From NCBI RefSeq assembly GCF_002960425.1, contig NZ_POIZ01000032.1, forward strand, positions 1-64,000: DNA of 64,000 bases, read 5' to 3'. The stretch is from Streptococcus suis. GTDB taxonomy: Bacteria > Bacillota > Bacilli > Lactobacillales > Streptococcaceae. The notes beneath the pieces were generated by a model. The model did no database searches. It was not told where the DNA came from and saw only the letters and a list, made by a program, of their open reading frames with translations. How positions within the stretch are numbered: the stretch's first letter is position 1; each line of letters begins with the position of its first letter. Of this stretch, positions 25,221 through 37,180 are shown one piece after another. Made by a program: the position numbers and the translations under genes.

Positions 25221-25249
25221 ATATTACAAGTTTTTCAGCATTTTTGCAA
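25221..25249 (-). promoter_or_regulatory. parE promoter
   Basis: TTGCAA and TAATAT on the minus strand are 17 bases apart, 30 bases before the parE ATG. The promoter is back to back with that of plsY. Confidence 0.65.
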
Positions 25250-25317
25250 AATTTTTCTGCTGACTTTCGGCTGGGACAGGTAAGAAAACGCATTTGAGGA
25301 GAATTCAAAGGAAATTG

Positions 25318-25326
25318 TGCTATAAT
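25318..25326 (+). promoter_or_regulatory. plsY promoter (extended -10), predicts a leaderless mRNA
   Basis: TGCTATAAT is an extended -10 element ending six bases before the ATG at 25333. The predicted transcription start coincides with the start codon. Confidence 0.6.
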
Positions 25327-25332
25327 GGAAGC

Positions 25333-25977
25333 ATGATAGTCAATCTTATTTTATTATTTATTGCATATTTATTGGGTTCTATTCCGTCAGGGCTTTGGAT
25401 TGGTCAAGCTTTTTTCAAGATCAACATTCGTGAACATGGTTCGGGAAATACTGGAACAACCAACACATTCCGTATTTTAGGTCCAAAGGCTGGTACGATT
25501 GTATTTGTAATTGATTTTCTAAAAGGAACTGTAGCAGCCTTGCTTCCGGTCATCTTTCATACTCAAGGGATTTCTCCAATTGTCTTTGGCTTAGTAGCCG
25601 TATTGGGGCATACATTTCCTATCTTTGCTCAATTCAAAGGTGGAAAGGCTGTTGCCACATCTGCTGGTATGTTGTTAGGTGTCGCACCTGCTTTCTGTCT
25701 CTATCTGGTTGTCATCTTTGCTACTTCACTCTTTTTGACATCAATGGTGTCTTGCTCAAGTGTATTAGCATCAGCTTTAGCAATCTTAGGAGCTCTGCTA
25801 TTTCCAGCAGTGAAATTTATCCTACCTAGCTATGACTGGCTCTTTACCATTATCATCGTCTTTTTGGGGCTCTTTGTCATCGTTCGGCACAAGGAAAATA
25901 TCCAACGAATTTTGAAAAAAGAAGAAAATCTAGTCCCATTCGGACTCAATCTAACCAAACAGAAAAAGCGAGTTTAA
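25333..25977 (+). CDS. plsY: Glycerol-3-phosphate acyltransferase PlsY
   Basis: Uses acyl-phosphate to acylate glycerol-3-phosphate, the first step of phospholipid synthesis, in the membrane. Five or more helices and the three family motifs are visible: [14 protein letters not shown] at the N-terminus, [17 protein letters not shown], and [21 protein letters not shown], broken here as [14 protein letters not shown]. The family usually has about 210 residues; the ATG at 25333 gives 214. An upstream TTG at 25294 would add 13 residues containing the promoter region, so it is rejected. There is no good ribosome-binding site, in keeping with a leaderless message. It is divergent from parE, as in other streptococci. 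Confidence 0.93.
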   Translation: MIVNLILLFIAYLLGSIPSGLWIGQAFFKINIREHGSGNTGTTNTFRILGPKAGTIVFVIDFLKGTVAALLPVIFHTQGISPIVFGLVAVLGHTFPIFAQFKGGKAVATSAGMLLGVAPAFCLYLVVIFATSLFLTSMVSCSSVLASALAILGALLFPAVKFILPSYDWLFTIIIVFLGLFVIVRHKENIQRILKKEENLVPFGLNLTKQKKRV

Positions 25978-25987
25978 CCACTCGCTT

Positions 25988-28900
25988 TTAATTTGTATTG
26001 ACTTCTACCACTTCAATCCTTTCCCCACCAAGCAAAATCAAATGGCAGTCTACACGATCTATCTTGTAGGCTTTTTTCAATGCCTCGGCATAGAGTTGCA
26101 TTTGAGCTTGGTAACGTTGGCTGACTTGGCTTGGTTGGTCATACTTGTCAGTCTTGTAATCAAAGAGGACAATATGATCAGCATATAGTAGGTAGCCATC
26201 AATAATCCCACGAAGGACAAATTGTTCCTGAGATACAGGATCAGTCTGCAAACTTGCAAATGGAGCTTCTCGATGAAGTTTGTCCGTATTAGCTAGAATT
26301 TCTCTTCCTAAGTCTGTATCAAAGAAATCTAAAATCATCTGAACATTGATTTTGTCTTTAACCGCTTGCTCAGCATGAACAGCTTCTAGGGCTTCTCTTA
26401 CCGTATCTTCTGTCACCAACCAAGATAGATCCAAACGTTGCATGAGTTCGTGAACAGCAGAACCGACTTGGGCTCCAGTGATTTTTGGTTTCTTGGAGAA
26501 ATCTGGCAGGTTGAAGGTCCGTGTTGGCTGGTATTTTTCCATAACTTCCATGCCTTCTTGTTCCAAGATTGGTTCATAAAGTTTTTTGATCTGACTTGGA
26601 GTGCGTAAACTTGGTAATTCAATAGCAGCCTTATAGCGTTCGTTCAACTCTTGAACAGAAGACAATTGGTCCAAGGCCTGGGCAATATCTTCTGATTGAC
26701 GAATATCTTTAAGGCTGGCGTCTTCAAGCTTATTCTTCAATGTCAGTTTACCAATCTTCTCCTCTGTCAAATCCTCATCCGTTACAAAGACTTTCTTGAA
26801 GTGCAAGTCTTCTCCTGAGAAGGCCTCATCAATGGCTAGAATCCAGTCTTGGAAGGTCGCCATACTTTCACGAGTTGATTGGGCAAGGACGCCATCTTCC
26901 TTCTTACCATCGTATTTTTCAGCTAACTTGTCAGCATTGCCCTTTCCAACCAGATACAGCTTCTTCTCTGCACGCGTTAGTGCAACATAAAGCAACCGCA
27001 TTTGTTCTGAAAGATTTGCGATTTTTAGCTCTTGGAGATTCTTTTGATAAGGCAGGGTGTTCATTAAGACTCGCACCTGAGGCAATGGGCTAGTTACCTT
27101 ATCTTTCATATCCGCTAAATATTGGATACCCAGACCATTTTTTCGGCTGATAATGACTGACTGGTAATGGTCTTCCAAGTTAAATCGCTTATCGATGTTC
27201 ATGAGGAAGACATACTTGAACTCCAAACCTTTTGACTTGTGGATAGTCATAAGCTGTACAGCATTTTGCGGTAGAAACTCTTGTACATCTGCCAAATCCT
27301 TATCATTTGCTAAGGCACGGTCAATCATGGCGATGAACCGGGACAAGCCCTTGTAACCTGTTTTTTCAAACTGGTTGGCACGCAGACCTAGTGCATAGAG
27401 ATTGGCCTGACGCTTGCTGCCATTTGGAAGAGCACCAACATAGTCATAGTAGAATTTTTCATTGAAAATCTTCCAAATCAGGTCATAAATAGAATGCAGT
27501 TTGGCATAGGCACGCCAGTTTTCCAAAATAGACAAGAAATCCTTGATTTTCTTTTTCAACTCTCCTGACATCAGTTCAGGATGTTGCCCACTTGCTTGCT
27601 GGGCTATTTCCATTTTCTGGTAAAAAAAACCTGTCCCATCCTGCAAGGAAATCCGTGTCAGCTCATCCTCATCGAATCGGAACATAGGTGATTTAAGCAA
27701 GGCAACGAGGGCATAGTCATTGAGTGGGTTATTGATAACCCGCAAGGTATCCAGCATAATCATGACTTCTAAAGATTGCAGATAGGAGGCTGCTCCGCCA
27801 TCTGCCACAATTGGAATCCCATGTTTTTCAAAAATGGACATAATGAGGTCATTGTGCGTCCGCTTTTGTACCAAGAGAGTGATGTCCTTGAAGTCTGCTC
27901 CTTCTTCATTGTGAAGACGAATAATCTCTTTTGCAACGACCTCAATTTCACCAGCAGTCAGAGGTGTTTCTTCCTCAGCATCCGTTGATGAATGTGCGCT
28001 CTCCTGCTGGTCGTAAATCAAGTATTCCATCTCATGCTTGGGCTGGGCAATTTTTTGACCAGGACTACCAGCAACTAAACTGTGGGTGTCGTCATACTTG
28101 ATTTCTCCTACTTGACGGTCCATCAGGCGCGTGAAAATCGCATTTGTTGCCTCCAAGACCTCAATCTGACTACGGAAGTTTTCCTTGAGCAAAATCAATT
28201 TCCCTGCCTGAGGATTTGCCTGATACAGTTCAAATTTCTCTTGGAAAATCATTGGATCCGCCTGACGGAATCGATAGATGGACTGCTTAATGTCGCCTAC
28301 CATAAAGCGGTTGTGACCGTTAGACAGCAGGTCCAGCATTCGCTCTTGGCTATGGTTGTTATCCTGGTACTCGTCCACCATGACTTCGTGGTATTTTTCT
28401 TGGAAAAACTGGCGGATGTCTGCATTTTCTTCTAAAATACGAATAGCGAAATGCCCAATATCGCCAAATTCAAAAGCTGCTTCCTTGATTTTGACATCCA
28501 GATAAGCCTGCGAAAAATCCAAGACAAAGTCACGTAATAATATCAGCAAGGGCAAAGCTTGAACCTGATAATCTTTCAGCAGGGTCAATTCATAAACTTC
28601 CTGACCCAAATCTCGTAATTCTGAGATAATCTGGTTCTTGCCAGTATTGTATTCTTCTTTAAAGGCCATCAAATGCTCATCTTTTGGTCGATTGGCATTG
28701 GTCAGACCCTTGCCTCTGGACTGGTCATTGATGAGAAGGATTCTTTCAACCCGTTCCATCAAGTCCTTCTGGTCCAGACTATCTAAACCTGTCAGCAAAT
28801 CCAAAACTTCTTCCACATTTGCAAAATACTTGGCGGAACCAAAGTCATTTCTGCCCCATTCCACATGGTAGCGGAAGAAATCTGCAGCTTGATAGAGCTT

Positions 28901-29641
28901 GTCTAACACTTTTTCCTTAAAGCCTTGCTCTAAGATCAGCTCTATACGCTCTTGACTGTACAAATCAGCTTGAACAGCCTGCTCTTTCAGCCATTTAGTT
29001 GGACTGCTGGTCGATTGGCTAAAATCATGCACCTGATAAACAACCTGACGGAAACCACTATTATCCTTGCGGTTGCCTGAAAAATTGCGAACTAATTTTC
29101 GGAATGCACCATTTTCATCCTTTTCAAGATAATCTGCAAAGAGCTGGTCAAAGACCTCTTTTTTCAGACTTGCTTTTTCTGTCTCATCCTGTAAGATCCG
29201 AAACTGTGGAGAAATACCAAGGCTATAACCATAGGTAGTCACCAATTTCTGCGTAAAGGAGTCCATGGTCCCAATATCCGCCTTGGTCAAATCCGCCAAC
29301 TGAGCCGACAAATGCCGGCGCAAGTCCATATTCGTCGTCTCCGCAATGGTTTCATTGAGATTTTTCTCGATCCGCTCCTTCAACTCACCAGCTGCTTTGA
29401 CTGTAAAGGTCGAGATAAAGAGCTGGTCTATTCCCACGCCACGCTTCAACTTATCCAAAATCCGTTGAACCATGACGAAGGTCTTGCCTGACCCAGCCGA
29501 TGCAGAGACCAGAACATTCTGACCATGCGTATAGATGGCTTCAATCTGCTCAGGTGTGCGTTTTTGTTGCTTATCAGAATTGGCTTCCGCCAGCTGCACA
29601 ACCTTGATTTCTTCCGCGCTTAAAAATTGTTCAAAAGCCAT
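25988..29641 (-). CDS. rexA: ATP-dependent exonuclease/helicase subunit A (RexA/AddA)
   Basis: The UvrD-like helicase and nuclease subunit of the RexAB (AddAB) double-strand-break repair enzyme. The N-terminus has the Q motif and Walker [18 protein letters not shown] is Walker B; later come [16 protein letters not shown] and [13 protein letters not shown]. The C-terminal RecB-type nuclease is seen in HREAPFA...GIIDGYLLY...LFDYKTDKY. With the ATG at 29641 the protein has 1217 residues, normal. AGGAGG lies upstream, and the start overlaps the rexB stop as TAATG, so translation is coupled. The longer frame to 29674 lies inside rexB. Confidence 0.95.
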   Translation of the reverse strand: MAFEQFLSAEEIKVVQLAEANSDKQQKRTPEQIEAIYTHGQNVLVSASAGSGKTFVMVQRILDKLKRGVGIDQLFISTFTVKAAGELKERIEKNLNETIAETTNMDLRRHLSAQLADLTKADIGTMDSFTQKLVTTYGYSLGISPQFRILQDETEKASLKKEVFDQLFADYLEKDENGAFRKLVRNFSGNRKDNSGFRQVVYQVHDFSQSTSSPTKWLKEQAVQADLYSQERIELILEQGFKEKVLDKLYQAADFFRYHVEWGRNDFGSAKYFANVEEVLDLLTGLDSLDQKDLMERVERILLINDQSRGKGLTNANRPKDEHLMAFKEEYNTGKNQIISELRDLGQEVYELTLLKDYQVQALPLLILLRDFVLDFSQAYLDVKIKEAAFEFGDIGHFAIRILEENADIRQFFQEKYHEVMVDEYQDNNHSQERMLDLLSNGHNRFMVGDIKQSIYRFRQADPMIFQEKFELYQANPQAGKLILLKENFRSQIEVLEATNAIFTRLMDRQVGEIKYDDTHSLVAGSPGQKIAQPKHEMEYLIYDQQESAHSSTDAEEETPLTAGEIEVVAKEIIRLHNEEGADFKDITLLVQKRTHNDLIMSIFEKHGIPIVADGGAASYLQSLEVMIMLDTLRVINNPLNDYALVALLKSPMFRFDEDELTRISLQDGTGFFYQKMEIAQQASGQHPELMSGELKKKIKDFLSILENWRAYAKLHSIYDLIWKIFNEKFYYDYVGALPNGSKRQANLYALGLRANQFEKTGYKGLSRFIAMIDRALANDKDLADVQEFLPQNAVQLMTIHKSKGLEFKYVFLMNIDKRFNLEDHYQSVIISRKNGLGIQYLADMKDKVTSPLPQVRVLMNTLPYQKNLQELKIANLSEQMRLLYVALTRAEKKLYLVGKGNADKLAEKYDGKKEDGVLAQSTRESMATFQDWILAIDEAFSGEDLHFKKVFVTDEDLTEEKIGKLTLKNKLEDASLKDIRQSEDIAQALDQLSSVQELNERYKAAIELPSLRTPSQIKKLYEPILEQEGMEVMEKYQPTRTFNLPDFSKKPKITGAQVGSAVHELMQRLDLSWLVTEDTVREALEAVHAEQAVKDKINVQMILDFFDTDLGREILANTDKLHREAPFASLQTDPVSQEQFVLRGIIDGYLLYADHIVLFDYKTDKYDQPSQVSQRYQAQMQLYAEALKKAYKIDRVDCHLILLGGERIEVVEVNTN

Positions 29642-32600
29642 TAGTCCTGACCTCCTTTCATTCGTTCCATCCAATCTTGACGCTTGGCCTCTTTGACCAA
29701 CCGCCGCGCCATGCCCATGTGCCGATCCGCCTCAAAACCAGTGATTGCCTTCAGCTGCTCACCAGCCACCGAACGCCCATCTTTGGTATAAGGGTTAATA
29801 GCAAAGCGACCATCCAGGATGGCCTTGGCAGCTTGTTTGTAGAGTTCTTGGTTGTGGTTCAATAAAACCGCAAACTCTTCTTCCGTGTAGAGTTGGTTAC
29901 GAGTCTGATAAAAATGATTGAGCCCCTGACTTTCCTCCTTCAAGAAAAGCCCCTTGTAAACCAAGCTCGTATTGGCAGCTCCTTCTAGCTGTTCTAAATT
30001 CTTCGTATCCTTTAACTTGATAATCGGATCCTGCAAATGCAAATACATAGCTCCAAAAACTGGTTTATCCTTGGTTTCATCCAGCTCTTGTAAGGCTGCC
30101 AAGTAGGTCACCAACTGAGGTTTGAGACCATTGTAAAAATCCCCAACTGAAAAAGATTGGTCGCTGGACTTGTAATCCACAACACCGACAGCCTGATTGA
30201 TTTGCAAGGTATCCAAGCGGTCAATTGTACCATTTACATGCACACTCTTGCCATTTTGAAGGTCAAAAACCAGTGCTTTATCCTGACGGAAACTTTTTTC
30301 CTGACCATCAATTTCAACCAAATCATTATCCCGCAAAATGGTTGCACTGGAACGAGCAATCTTATCCAGTACCTCCTCCGTATAGCGAGCATCCGCATCT
30401 TGGTTATAGAACATAGCAAATTCTGCCTCGTCACGCGTATGCAGGATGGCCTTGTCCACTTTTTGATCAAAATCTAGCTCAGATTGGTCCATGACCACTC
30501 GTTCGAAAATCCGATGCAAGAACAAACCATGCTGAAAGGCAGTCGGATGGATGGATTCTTGTTCCCGCAAGCGAAGAACATTACGGACAAAGTAAAGATA
30601 TTGGTTGTTGTAGAAATTGGTCAAGCTGGATGCAGAAAGATTGAGCGGCTTATCCTCTGGATATAAAGCAGCCAAGGTATCAGCTGCAAGCTGTTTAGAA
30701 GCAATATCACCAGTAATGGTCGGAATTTCAATGCCTTGCGACTCCAATTTCTTCTTCAAATGGCGAACCAAGACTGTCCAGAAGGCCGTCTGCCCTTCCC
30801 ACTCCTCTTTTTCAAGGCTTGGTCTTTCCGACTCAATCAAACGGGATAAGAGACTCTTGTAGTGACCGATATCTTGCGGACTAAGTGATTTCATCCTTCC
30901 ACGTTCTTCGGATTTCAGCCCCATTTTTTGAAGAGTTTTAATATAAGGGGAGAGACTATCCTCACCTTCGTTATAAATCTGAGGAGTTGAAATGACTAAC
31001 TGTTCCGTCGCAGCATTCAGCAGAGACATCATGGCTGCATGGTTCTTCTTGATATTCTCTCGACTGACCAAATCAAAACGTGAAGAACTAGCCGAAACAA
31101 GATTGACTTTTTCCATCTCTTCTTCTGTCAATAGACTGGTATTCTTGGCAACTTTTGGAAAATTGGACTGGCCCATTCCGATAGCATAAACATACTTAGC
31201 AGTGTGTGGCTCGATCAAATCATAGGATTTGACATTGACCACATCAACCGTTGCAGGAACGGTACGATAGTGACTAGCCTGCATGCCGGCCTGTAAAATA
31301 GCCAGAAAATCATCCATTTTCAATTTTTCTTTTCCGAAAATCTGATGAAAATTCTCTAGAATATGGGTAAAACTTTTCCAGACCTGCTCTTCTTTTTCTT
31401 GCTCTACTTCACTCAAATTTCGAGACATTTTTTCCATATTTTTAGGAAGCTCAATTGCCTCCAAAAATGCCATAAATTTCTCAAGCAAGGCAGTTCCAGA
31501 TTGTGGTCCAGCCTTAAACAGCTGGTTCAAAGGCTCCATAATCTTAGCACGTAGGGGTTCCAAGACAGTCAAATCATAGACAAGTCGCTTCTCCTTGACA
31601 GTTTCAACATCGTAGTCCGCTCTGCCATTGACCGAAAAAGCCCTCGAAAAAGCAGCCTGCCCCCTCATATCCACAAAGAGAACATAAGACTCAAAAAGGT
31701 CCAGCTCTTTTTGGGAAATGCTGGCGTACAAACCAGATTTGAGAAGATTGAGCAAGTCTTCCGCTCGGAAACGATAGCGGCGCAAACGTTCCAAGGACTC
31801 CACAAAATGAACCAGGGGATGATGACTCATCTCCTCTGCCTTACCAAAATAGTAGGGAATATCATACTTGTCAAAAATCTTACCAATCTGCAACTTGTAG
31901 CTATCCACATCACCTAAGAGCAACAAGATGTCTTTATAGCGAGCCCCTTGATGCACATGCTGACGAATCGCAGTCGCAACCTGCTCCACCTCTTCTTTTT
32001 GGTTAACAACTTCCCATAGCTGGATTTTTTCTTGGTCTGCTGGAGTCAAGTCTATCATGGTCCCGCTGTAGTCATAATAGGCTTCCATATTCTTTGAAAA
32101 TTTACCAATACTGTCCAAGACTGGCTCTTGACCAATATAAGTAGCCTTGGTCTGGAACTGTGCTGATAACTGGCGCAAAAAGTCAACGTTAGCTTGATAA
32201 ACATTACCTTCAATATAGGTGGCTTGTACAGCTTTCTTGCTGGCATAGGCGCCAATCAGAATTTCCGACACCCGTTCATTTAAAGCACTTACTAAAGCTT
32301 CTTCTTCTGCCGAAAAACGAGAAAATCCGTCTACCACCAGTACAATGTTCTTCAACTGTTCATCCAACTGACCAGTTTCCACCAAGCTCGTCAGCTGTGC
32401 TAACTTAGACTGATGCTCAAAGCCTTCTTTGGACAAAATGTCTGTTACAGCCAGAAAAATCTTCACCAAATCAGCCTGCTTATCTGGTGACTCCATGGCT
32501 TCCAAGTCCAAAATAGACATATTTGCCCGTTGCAACTCTTTGTATAAAGCAACTAGCTGGCTAATGAACACAAAATCTGTCTGTAAACGACCATAGACTT

Positions 32601-32907
32601 TCAAGTCGCCGTCTTCAAATTGCGACAAAACACGAAAGAAAATCATGGCAAGACCAACATCATCCAGCGGTTGACCTGCTTCTTTCCTTTCAATCATCAA
32701 ATAGCGGGCCAATTGCCCAAAACGGGTCACGATAATATCAAAAGTTGCCTGTTCAGGTAGGTATTCCAAGACCTTTCGCTCCATCTCAAAGGATAGAGAG
32801 TTTGGAGCAATGTAAAAAACTCGCTTACCTTCCTTAGCAAATTCTGCAGCACTATCCGTTAAATACTGCGTCAGAGGATTGCGAATATCTGTATAGACTA
32901 ATTTCAT
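29641..32907 (-). CDS. rexB: ATP-dependent exonuclease/helicase subunit B (RexB/AddB)
   Basis: Partner of RexA in double-strand-break repair. The 1088 residues match the streptococcal RexB type. The N-terminus ([15 protein letters not shown]) lacks a canonical Walker A, as in streptococcal RexB, unlike Bacillus AddB. The C-terminal nuclease domain has NGTIDRLD and VVDYKSSDQ. The four cysteines of an iron-sulphur cluster seen in some AddB are not evident. An extended -10 element (TGATATACT, 32944-32952) lies about 40 bases upstream of the ATG. It is the first gene of the rexB-rexA operon, separated from the next upstream gene by a terminator. Confidence 0.93.
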   Translation of the reverse strand: MKLVYTDIRNPLTQYLTDSAAEFAKEGKRVFYIAPNSLSFEMERKVLEYLPEQATFDIIVTRFGQLARYLMIERKEAGQPLDDVGLAMIFFRVLSQFEDGDLKVYGRLQTDFVFISQLVALYKELQRANMSILDLEAMESPDKQADLVKIFLAVTDILSKEGFEHQSKLAQLTSLVETGQLDEQLKNIVLVVDGFSRFSAEEEALVSALNERVSEILIGAYASKKAVQATYIEGNVYQANVDFLRQLSAQFQTKATYIGQEPVLDSIGKFSKNMEAYYDYSGTMIDLTPADQEKIQLWEVVNQKEEVEQVATAIRQHVHQGARYKDILLLLGDVDSYKLQIGKIFDKYDIPYYFGKAEEMSHHPLVHFVESLERLRRYRFRAEDLLNLLKSGLYASISQKELDLFESYVLFVDMRGQAAFSRAFSVNGRADYDVETVKEKRLVYDLTVLEPLRAKIMEPLNQLFKAGPQSGTALLEKFMAFLEAIELPKNMEKMSRNLSEVEQEKEEQVWKSFTHILENFHQIFGKEKLKMDDFLAILQAGMQASHYRTVPATVDVVNVKSYDLIEPHTAKYVYAIGMGQSNFPKVAKNTSLLTEEEMEKVNLVSASSSRFDLVSRENIKKNHAAMMSLLNAATEQLVISTPQIYNEGEDSLSPYIKTLQKMGLKSEERGRMKSLSPQDIGHYKSLLSRLIESERPSLEKEEWEGQTAFWTVLVRHLKKKLESQGIEIPTITGDIASKQLAADTLAALYPEDKPLNLSASSLTNFYNNQYLYFVRNVLRLREQESIHPTAFQHGLFLHRIFERVVMDQSELDFDQKVDKAILHTRDEAEFAMFYNQDADARYTEEVLDKIARSSATILRDNDLVEIDGQEKSFRQDKALVFDLQNGKSVHVNGTIDRLDTLQINQAVGVVDYKSSDQSFSVGDFYNGLKPQLVTYLAALQELDETKDKPVFGAMYLHLQDPIIKLKDTKNLEQLEGAANTSLVYKGLFLKEESQGLNHFYQTRNQLYTEEEFAVLLNHNQELYKQAAKAILDGRFAINPYTKDGRSVAGEQLKAITGFEADRHMGMARRLVKEAKRQDWMERMKGGQD

Positions 32908-32943
32908 CTTTCGTTCTCATTCTTTCCTGAATATACTATGTCT

Positions 32944-32952
32944 AGTATATCA
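32944..32952 (-). promoter_or_regulatory. Extended -10 promoter of rexB-rexA
   Basis: TGATATACT on the minus strand, 37 bases before the rexB ATG. It lies between the preceding terminator and rexB. No consensus -35 is visible. Confidence 0.5.
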
Positions 32953-32961
32953 AAATCTAAC

Positions 32962-32992
32962 AAAAAAATGGTCCAATGGACCATTTTTCGGA
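32962..32992. terminator. Terminator upstream of rexB
   Basis: AAAAATGGTCC pairs with GGACCATTTTT across a two-base loop, with A and T runs on each side. It ends the transcript of the small gene at 33005-33172. Confidence 0.85.
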
Positions 32993-33004
32993 AAGATAAA
33001 CTTT

Positions 33005-33172
33005 CTAACTACTCTTTTCTTGCTCTTTAGCCAAACGCTCCCTCTCCAAACGCAATTTTCGATTGGGATTGAGTGTATTGAAGAGTTCTTCTAATTTCTC
33101 AGCATTCCAAACATCGGCAGCTGAGACAAAATTTCCATCCTTATCCTTGAAGGATATCGGTTTATCACCCAT
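33005..33172 (-). CDS. Small conserved streptococcal protein of unknown function
   Basis: A 55-residue charged protein: MGDKPISFKDKDGNF, then SAADVWNAEKLEELFNTLN, then a basic/acidic tail. It has no membrane segment or signal. I have the impression it is conserved in streptococci but cannot name a family. The ATG at 33172 has GGAGG seven bases upstream. The frame runs on to 33265, but that segment has no ribosome-binding site and enters the repeat region. It is monocistronic between the repeat mosaic and a terminator. Confidence 0.7.
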   Translation of the reverse strand: MGDKPISFKDKDGNFVSAADVWNAEKLEELFNTLNPNRKLRLERERLAKEQEKSS

Positions 33173-33224
33173 ACAAACCTCCAATTTTTTTGATAATTGT
33201 TTACTGGTCCTAGTTCGATTAGAC

Positions 33225-33792
33225 AGCTGAAACAGTTCCCCAAACTGTTTCACTCCACTGGACAAGTTACGACATGGAGTACAGGCAGTCGATACTACTG
33301 CCTGTACGAAATTAGGAAGGTTAGTAGGTAGTCCGCCATAGCGGCTACCGTACTACATCAAGTCCTTTAGGACTTGGCGTAGTTTGACTAGCAAGTTAAC
33401 TTGCCGTCAAACTGCTTACCTCGCTTTCGAATTTTCAGGCTCGAGCTGCGATGGTCGCTTTCTTATTTCTAGGTGACCAGCTGAAAAAGTCCACTGGACT
33501 TTTTCACTCCGCCAGACAAGTTGCGACATGGAGTTCAGGCAGCCGATACTACTGTCCGCCTTAGCGGCTACCGTACTACATCAAGTCCTTTAGAACTTAG
33601 ATGTGATTCTAAAGTTACGACACGGAACCCAAATGGTCGATACTACCATTTGGGTGAAGTTAGTAAGGTAGCTAGCCAAGGTCCCCTAGGACTTGGCGTA
33701 GTTTGACTAGCAAGTTAACTTGCAGTCAAACTGCTTACCTCGCTTTCGAATTTTCAGGCTCGGGCTGAAAAAGTCCACTGGACTTTTTCACT
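33225..33792. repeat. Mosaic of hairpin-bearing direct repeats
   Basis: Several direct repeats are interleaved. An 80-base unit occurs at 33369-33448 and 33688-33767 with two mismatches. A GCTGAAA-stem-TTTCACT module occurs at 33225-33254, 33479-33508 and 33763-33792. An ACGACAtGGA-stem-CGATACTA-stem module occurs near 33261, 33515 and 33611. A CGGCTACCGTACTACATC module occurs near 33340 and 33564. Stems differ between copies but remain paired: AGGCAG/CTGCCT versus CCAAATGG/CCATTTGG around the same TCGATACTA loop. No coding capacity is seen. The last copy forms the obgE terminator. Confidence 0.75.
33763..33792 (-). terminator. obgE terminator formed by a repeat module
   Basis: GAAAAAGTCCA-GTGGACTTTTTC on the minus strand starts two bases into the obgE stop codon region and carries its own T run. 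The identical sequence occurs at 33479-33508, so the repeat family supplies terminators. Confidence 0.65.
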
Positions 33793-35104
33793 AATCAACA
33801 AACTCAAATTCGAACTTGCCGATGCGGACGGTGTCGCCGTCTTTGGCTCCACGCGCACGGAGGGCTTCGTCAACACCCATACCACGCAACTGGCGGGCGA
33901 ATTTCATGACAGATTCGTCACGGTCAAAGTTGGTCATGGTGAAGAGTTTTTCGAGCTTGTCACCTGATAGAACCCAGCTAGCATCATCTGCACGGCTGAT
34001 GTCAAATTCTGGCTCATCTGGGTTAAAGCCATAGTAAGCTTCTTCCTCTTGGAAATCTGATTCATCATAAAGCAAGAATTCTGGCGTTTTCTCTAGCAAT
34101 TCTGCTGTTGCTTCCAAGAGATTTTCCAAACCTTGATGGGCAATCCCTGAAATTGGGAAAATCTGTGGCAGTTCGTCGAATTCATCATAGTTTGCTGCCA
34201 ATTTTTTCTTAAATTCTTTCAGATTTTCTGCTGCATCAGGCATATCCATCTTGTTAGCAACGATAATCTGCGGGCGTTCCATGAGACGAAGATTGTAGGT
34301 TTCCAATTCATTGTTGATGGCTACATAGTCCTCATAAGGATCACGACCTTCACTTGCTGACATATCCAAGACATGCAAGATAACACGTGTCCGCTCGATA
34401 TGGCGAAGGAATTGGGTACCTAGACCGACACCTTGACTAGCCCCTTCAATCAAACCTGGAAGGTCGGCAACAGCAAATGACTCACCAGATTTAGTACGAA
34501 CCATACCCAAATTTGGCACAATGGTAGTAAAGTGATAGGCACCAATTTTGGGCTTTGCAGCTGTAATGACACTGAGAAGGGTTGATTTTCCAACTGATGG
34601 AAAACCAACAAGGCCAACATCAGCTAGCACTTTTAATTCCAATTCCAATTGGCGCTCTTCACCTGGTTCCCCGTTTTCAGAAATCTCTGGAGCAGGATTT
34701 TTTGGTGTCGCAAAGCGGATATTTCCACGACCACCTCGACCACCATGGGCAATGATAAATTCTTGGCCATGCTCTACCAAGTCCGTAATCACCTTACCAG
34801 TTTCTGCATCGCGGACAGTTGTCCCCTGTGGAACTCGAACAATTAAGTCCTCCGCTCCACGTCCATGCATTCCCTTGGTCATTCCTTTTTCACCATCGTC
34901 AGCCTTAAAGCGACGGTTGTAACGGAAGTCCATCAAGGTTCGCAAACCTTCATCCACAACAAAGACCACATTGCCGCCTCTTCCACCGTCACCGCCCCAC
35001 GGACCGCCGTTTGGAACATATTTTTCGCGGCGAAAGGCTACCATACCATCGCCACCCTTTCCAGCCTTGACTGTAATCTTGGCTGTATCTAAAAACATAC
35101 TCAT
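33791..35104 (-). CDS. obgE: GTPase ObgE/CgtA
   Basis: Essential GTPase linked to 50S ribosome assembly and stress response. The glycine-rich Obg domain (residues 1-160) includes [18 protein letters not shown]. The GTPase domain has GFPSVGKST (G1), [12 protein letters not shown] (G3) and NKMD (G4). The last 70 residues form the OCT domain typical of the Firmicutes form. With 437 residues, length is normal. The start at 35104 or the second ATG two codons later are both possible. Its stop codon touches the last repeat module, whose hairpin acts as terminator. Confidence 0.96.
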   Translation of the reverse strand: MSMFLDTAKITVKAGKGGDGMVAFRREKYVPNGGPWGGDGGRGGNVVFVVDEGLRTLMDFRYNRRFKADDGEKGMTKGMHGRGAEDLIVRVPQGTTVRDAETGKVITDLVEHGQEFIIAHGGRGGRGNIRFATPKNPAPEISENGEPGEERQLELELKVLADVGLVGFPSVGKSTLLSVITAAKPKIGAYHFTTIVPNLGMVRTKSGESFAVADLPGLIEGASQGVGLGTQFLRHIERTRVILHVLDMSASEGRDPYEDYVAINNELETYNLRLMERPQIIVANKMDMPDAAENLKEFKKKLAANYDEFDELPQIFPISGIAHQGLENLLEATAELLEKTPEFLLYDESDFQEEEAYYGFNPDEPEFDISRADDASWVLSGDKLEKLFTMTNFDRDESVMKFARQLRGMGVDEALRARGAKDGDTVRIGKFEFEFVD

Positions 35105-35123
35105 AATTTACCTATTCTTTCTG

Positions 35124-35149
35124 TCAAAAAGACGCTATACAGCGCCTTC
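35124..35149 (-). terminator. Terminator after the DUF4044 gene
   Basis: AGGCGCT-gtat-AGCGTCTTTTT on the minus strand directly follows the stop codon of the miniprotein gene and precedes obgE. Confidence 0.75.
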
Positions 35150-35278
35150 TTAATTCATCAAAGCATTGATTGCCGGCAAAATCAAACCAGCTAATGTCAC
35201 GACAACCATCACGACAACGATTACTAATGTTACTTTCTCAAATGTTGTTTTCTTGTGTTTTTCTTCACCAAAAGCCAT
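35150..35278 (-). CDS. DUF4044 single-helix membrane miniprotein
   Basis: A 42-residue protein: a charged start (MAFGEEKHKKTTFEKV) followed by one membrane helix of about 20 residues and a short tail (PAINALMN). I recognise it as the DUF4044 family common in streptococci and lactococci; its function is unknown. ATG with AAGGAGAAAG upstream. It lies between uvrC and obgE with its own terminator, so it is a separate short transcript or the end of the uvrC one. Confidence 0.8.
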   Translation of the reverse strand: MAFGEEKHKKTTFEKVTLVIVVVMVVVTLAGLILPAINALMN

Positions 35279-35335
35279 CGCTTTCTCCTTATTTCAGTTT
35301 AAATCAGTTTATTTTACCACAATTTTGCCCCTTTT

Positions 35336-37120
35336 TCAATTCTCATCTTTTGGAGCCAAACATTCCTTCACCTTCTCCGCCACCTTATACGGCACACCAG
35401 CTTCTGCGATTTCTTGCAAACTGGCTGACTGGATATTGCCAATAGACTTGAAATGCTTCATCAAAGCCTGCTTGCGTTTTGGTCCTAGACCTTCTATGCC
35501 GTCCAATTTTGATGAGAAGGAATTTTTTGACCGAACCTGACGGTGAAACTCAATAGCAAAGCGGTGCACTTCATCTTGAATCCGATGCAGGAGGAAAAAT
35601 TCCTGAGAATTACGGGGCAACTCCACCACTTCCAGCGGATTGCCAAAGAGCAATTCGTGGGTCTGGTGCTTGTCATTCTTCTGCAAACCTGCAATGGGGA
35701 TGGACATACCCAACTCCTGCTCAATGACCTGCTTGGCGACATTGACCTGACCCTGACCACCGTCAATGATAATCAAATCAGGCGGTGTCAAACCGTCCCG
35801 TAGCACCCGACTGTACCTCCGTTGCAACACTTCCCGCATGGAAGCATAGTCATCTGGTCCCTCCACCGTCTTAATCTTGTATTTGCGGTATTCCTTTTTA
35901 TTAGGCACACCATTTTCAAAGACCACCATAGCCGACACAGGGCTGGTTCCCATGATGTTGGAGTTATCAAAAGCCTCAATCCGCACAGGCGTCGGAATGC
36001 CCAAAAGCTGACCGATATTCTCCACAGCACCGTACGTCTTCTCCAGATTTTTCTCCAAGAGATTAAACTTCTGCTCCAGACTGACACGGGCATTCTTGGT
36101 TGCCAGATTGATGAGTTGCTTCTTCTCGCCACGCTGAGGCTTGATGACCTTGGTATCCACCAGAGCTTCTACGGCTTCTTGGTCAATATCCTGCGGTATC
36201 AAGACCTCAGACGGTATCAAATGTTGCTGGTCCCTGTAAAACTGACCAATATAGGTCAAAAAGTCTTCGTCCGCATCATTATAATATGGAAAAAGATTGA
36301 CATTCCGCTCAATCAGTTTCCCCTGACGAACAAAGAATACCTGCACGCACATCCAGCCCTTGTCCACATAGTAGCCAAAGACATCCCGATTCTGCAAGTC
36401 ATGGGCCATCACACGTTGCTTGGTCCGCAGGGTTGAAATGGATTGCAGGACATCTCGGTATTCCGCAGCCTTTTCAAATTCCAGATTAGCAGCTGCCGTT
36501 TTCATCTTGTCCTGAACTTCCTTGACAATCTTATCATCATGCCCCGTCAAGAACTGGGCAACCTCCTTACTCATCTTGTCATAGTCAGACAGGCTGGGCA
36601 GGTTTTCCCCATGGGCCAGACATTGCCCCAAATGATAATAAAGACAATACTTGTTCTCAGGCAATTTACACTTGCGGAAAGGATAGAGGCGTTCCAATAG
36701 TTTGAGGGTCTGGTTGGCCGCACCCACATCTGGATAGGGACCAAAATACTGACCACCGTCCTTTTTTATCTGCCGTGTAATGATCAGCCGTGGGTGACGT
36801 TCCTTGGTAATTTTAATAAAAGGATAAGACTTGTCATCCTTGAGCATGATGTTATAGCGAGGCTTGTTTTCCTGAATCAGATTGATTTCCAGCAAGAGCG
36901 CCTCGATATTGGAATCCGTCACGATAAATTCAAAGTCGGCAATTTCAGATACCAAGGCCTCTGTCTTGGTATCATGGGCACCACGAAAATAAGACCGGAC
37001 CCGATTGCGCAGGTTTTTGGCCTTACCCACATAGATAATCTTTCCGTACTTGTTTTTATGGAGGTAGCAACCTGGACTGTCCGGCAGCAACTCCAATTTG
37101 TGCTTGATTAAATCGTTCAT
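35336..37120 (-). CDS. uvrC: Excinuclease ABC subunit C
   Basis: Makes both incisions in nucleotide excision repair. The N-terminal GIY-YIG nuclease has [23 protein letters not shown]; a UVR domain lies around residues 195-230 ([19 protein letters not shown]). The RNase H-like nuclease has [22 protein letters not shown] and [11 protein letters not shown], and tandem helix-hairpin-helix motifs ([19 protein letters not shown]) are at the C-terminus. It has 594 residues, normal. It is divergent from glnP, with about 180 bases between. Confidence 0.96.
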   Translation of the reverse strand: MNDLIKHKLELLPDSPGCYLHKNKYGKIIYVGKAKNLRNRVRSYFRGAHDTKTEALVSEIADFEFIVTDSNIEALLLEINLIQENKPRYNIMLKDDKSYPFIKITKERHPRLIITRQIKKDGGQYFGPYPDVGAANQTLKLLERLYPFRKCKLPENKYCLYYHLGQCLAHGENLPSLSDYDKMSKEVAQFLTGHDDKIVKEVQDKMKTAAANLEFEKAAEYRDVLQSISTLRTKQRVMAHDLQNRDVFGYYVDKGWMCVQVFFVRQGKLIERNVNLFPYYNDADEDFLTYIGQFYRDQQHLIPSEVLIPQDIDQEAVEALVDTKVIKPQRGEKKQLINLATKNARVSLEQKFNLLEKNLEKTYGAVENIGQLLGIPTPVRIEAFDNSNIMGTSPVSAMVVFENGVPNKKEYRKYKIKTVEGPDDYASMREVLQRRYSRVLRDGLTPPDLIIIDGGQGQVNVAKQVIEQELGMSIPIAGLQKNDKHQTHELLFGNPLEVVELPRNSQEFFLLHRIQDEVHRFAIEFHRQVRSKNSFSSKLDGIEGLGPKRKQALMKHFKSIGNIQSASLQEIAEAGVPYKVAEKVKECLAPKDEN

Positions 37121-37180
37121 AAGACTATTGTATCACAAGTTTATTCAATCAGATACTAGACATTTTCTCAAAAAACATTA

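Noticed and set aside
29642-29674. Earlier start for rexA
   Set aside because: It would lie inside rexB; AGGAGG precedes the ATG at 29641 and the usual N-terminus begins there.
33521-33706. 61-codon open frame on the plus strand in the repeat mosaic
   Set aside because: It runs through the repeat modules and has no ribosome-binding site; composition reflects the repeats.
33225-33792. CRISPR array
   Set aside because: Repeats are few, of unequal length and interleaved, with no regular spacers and no cas genes nearby.
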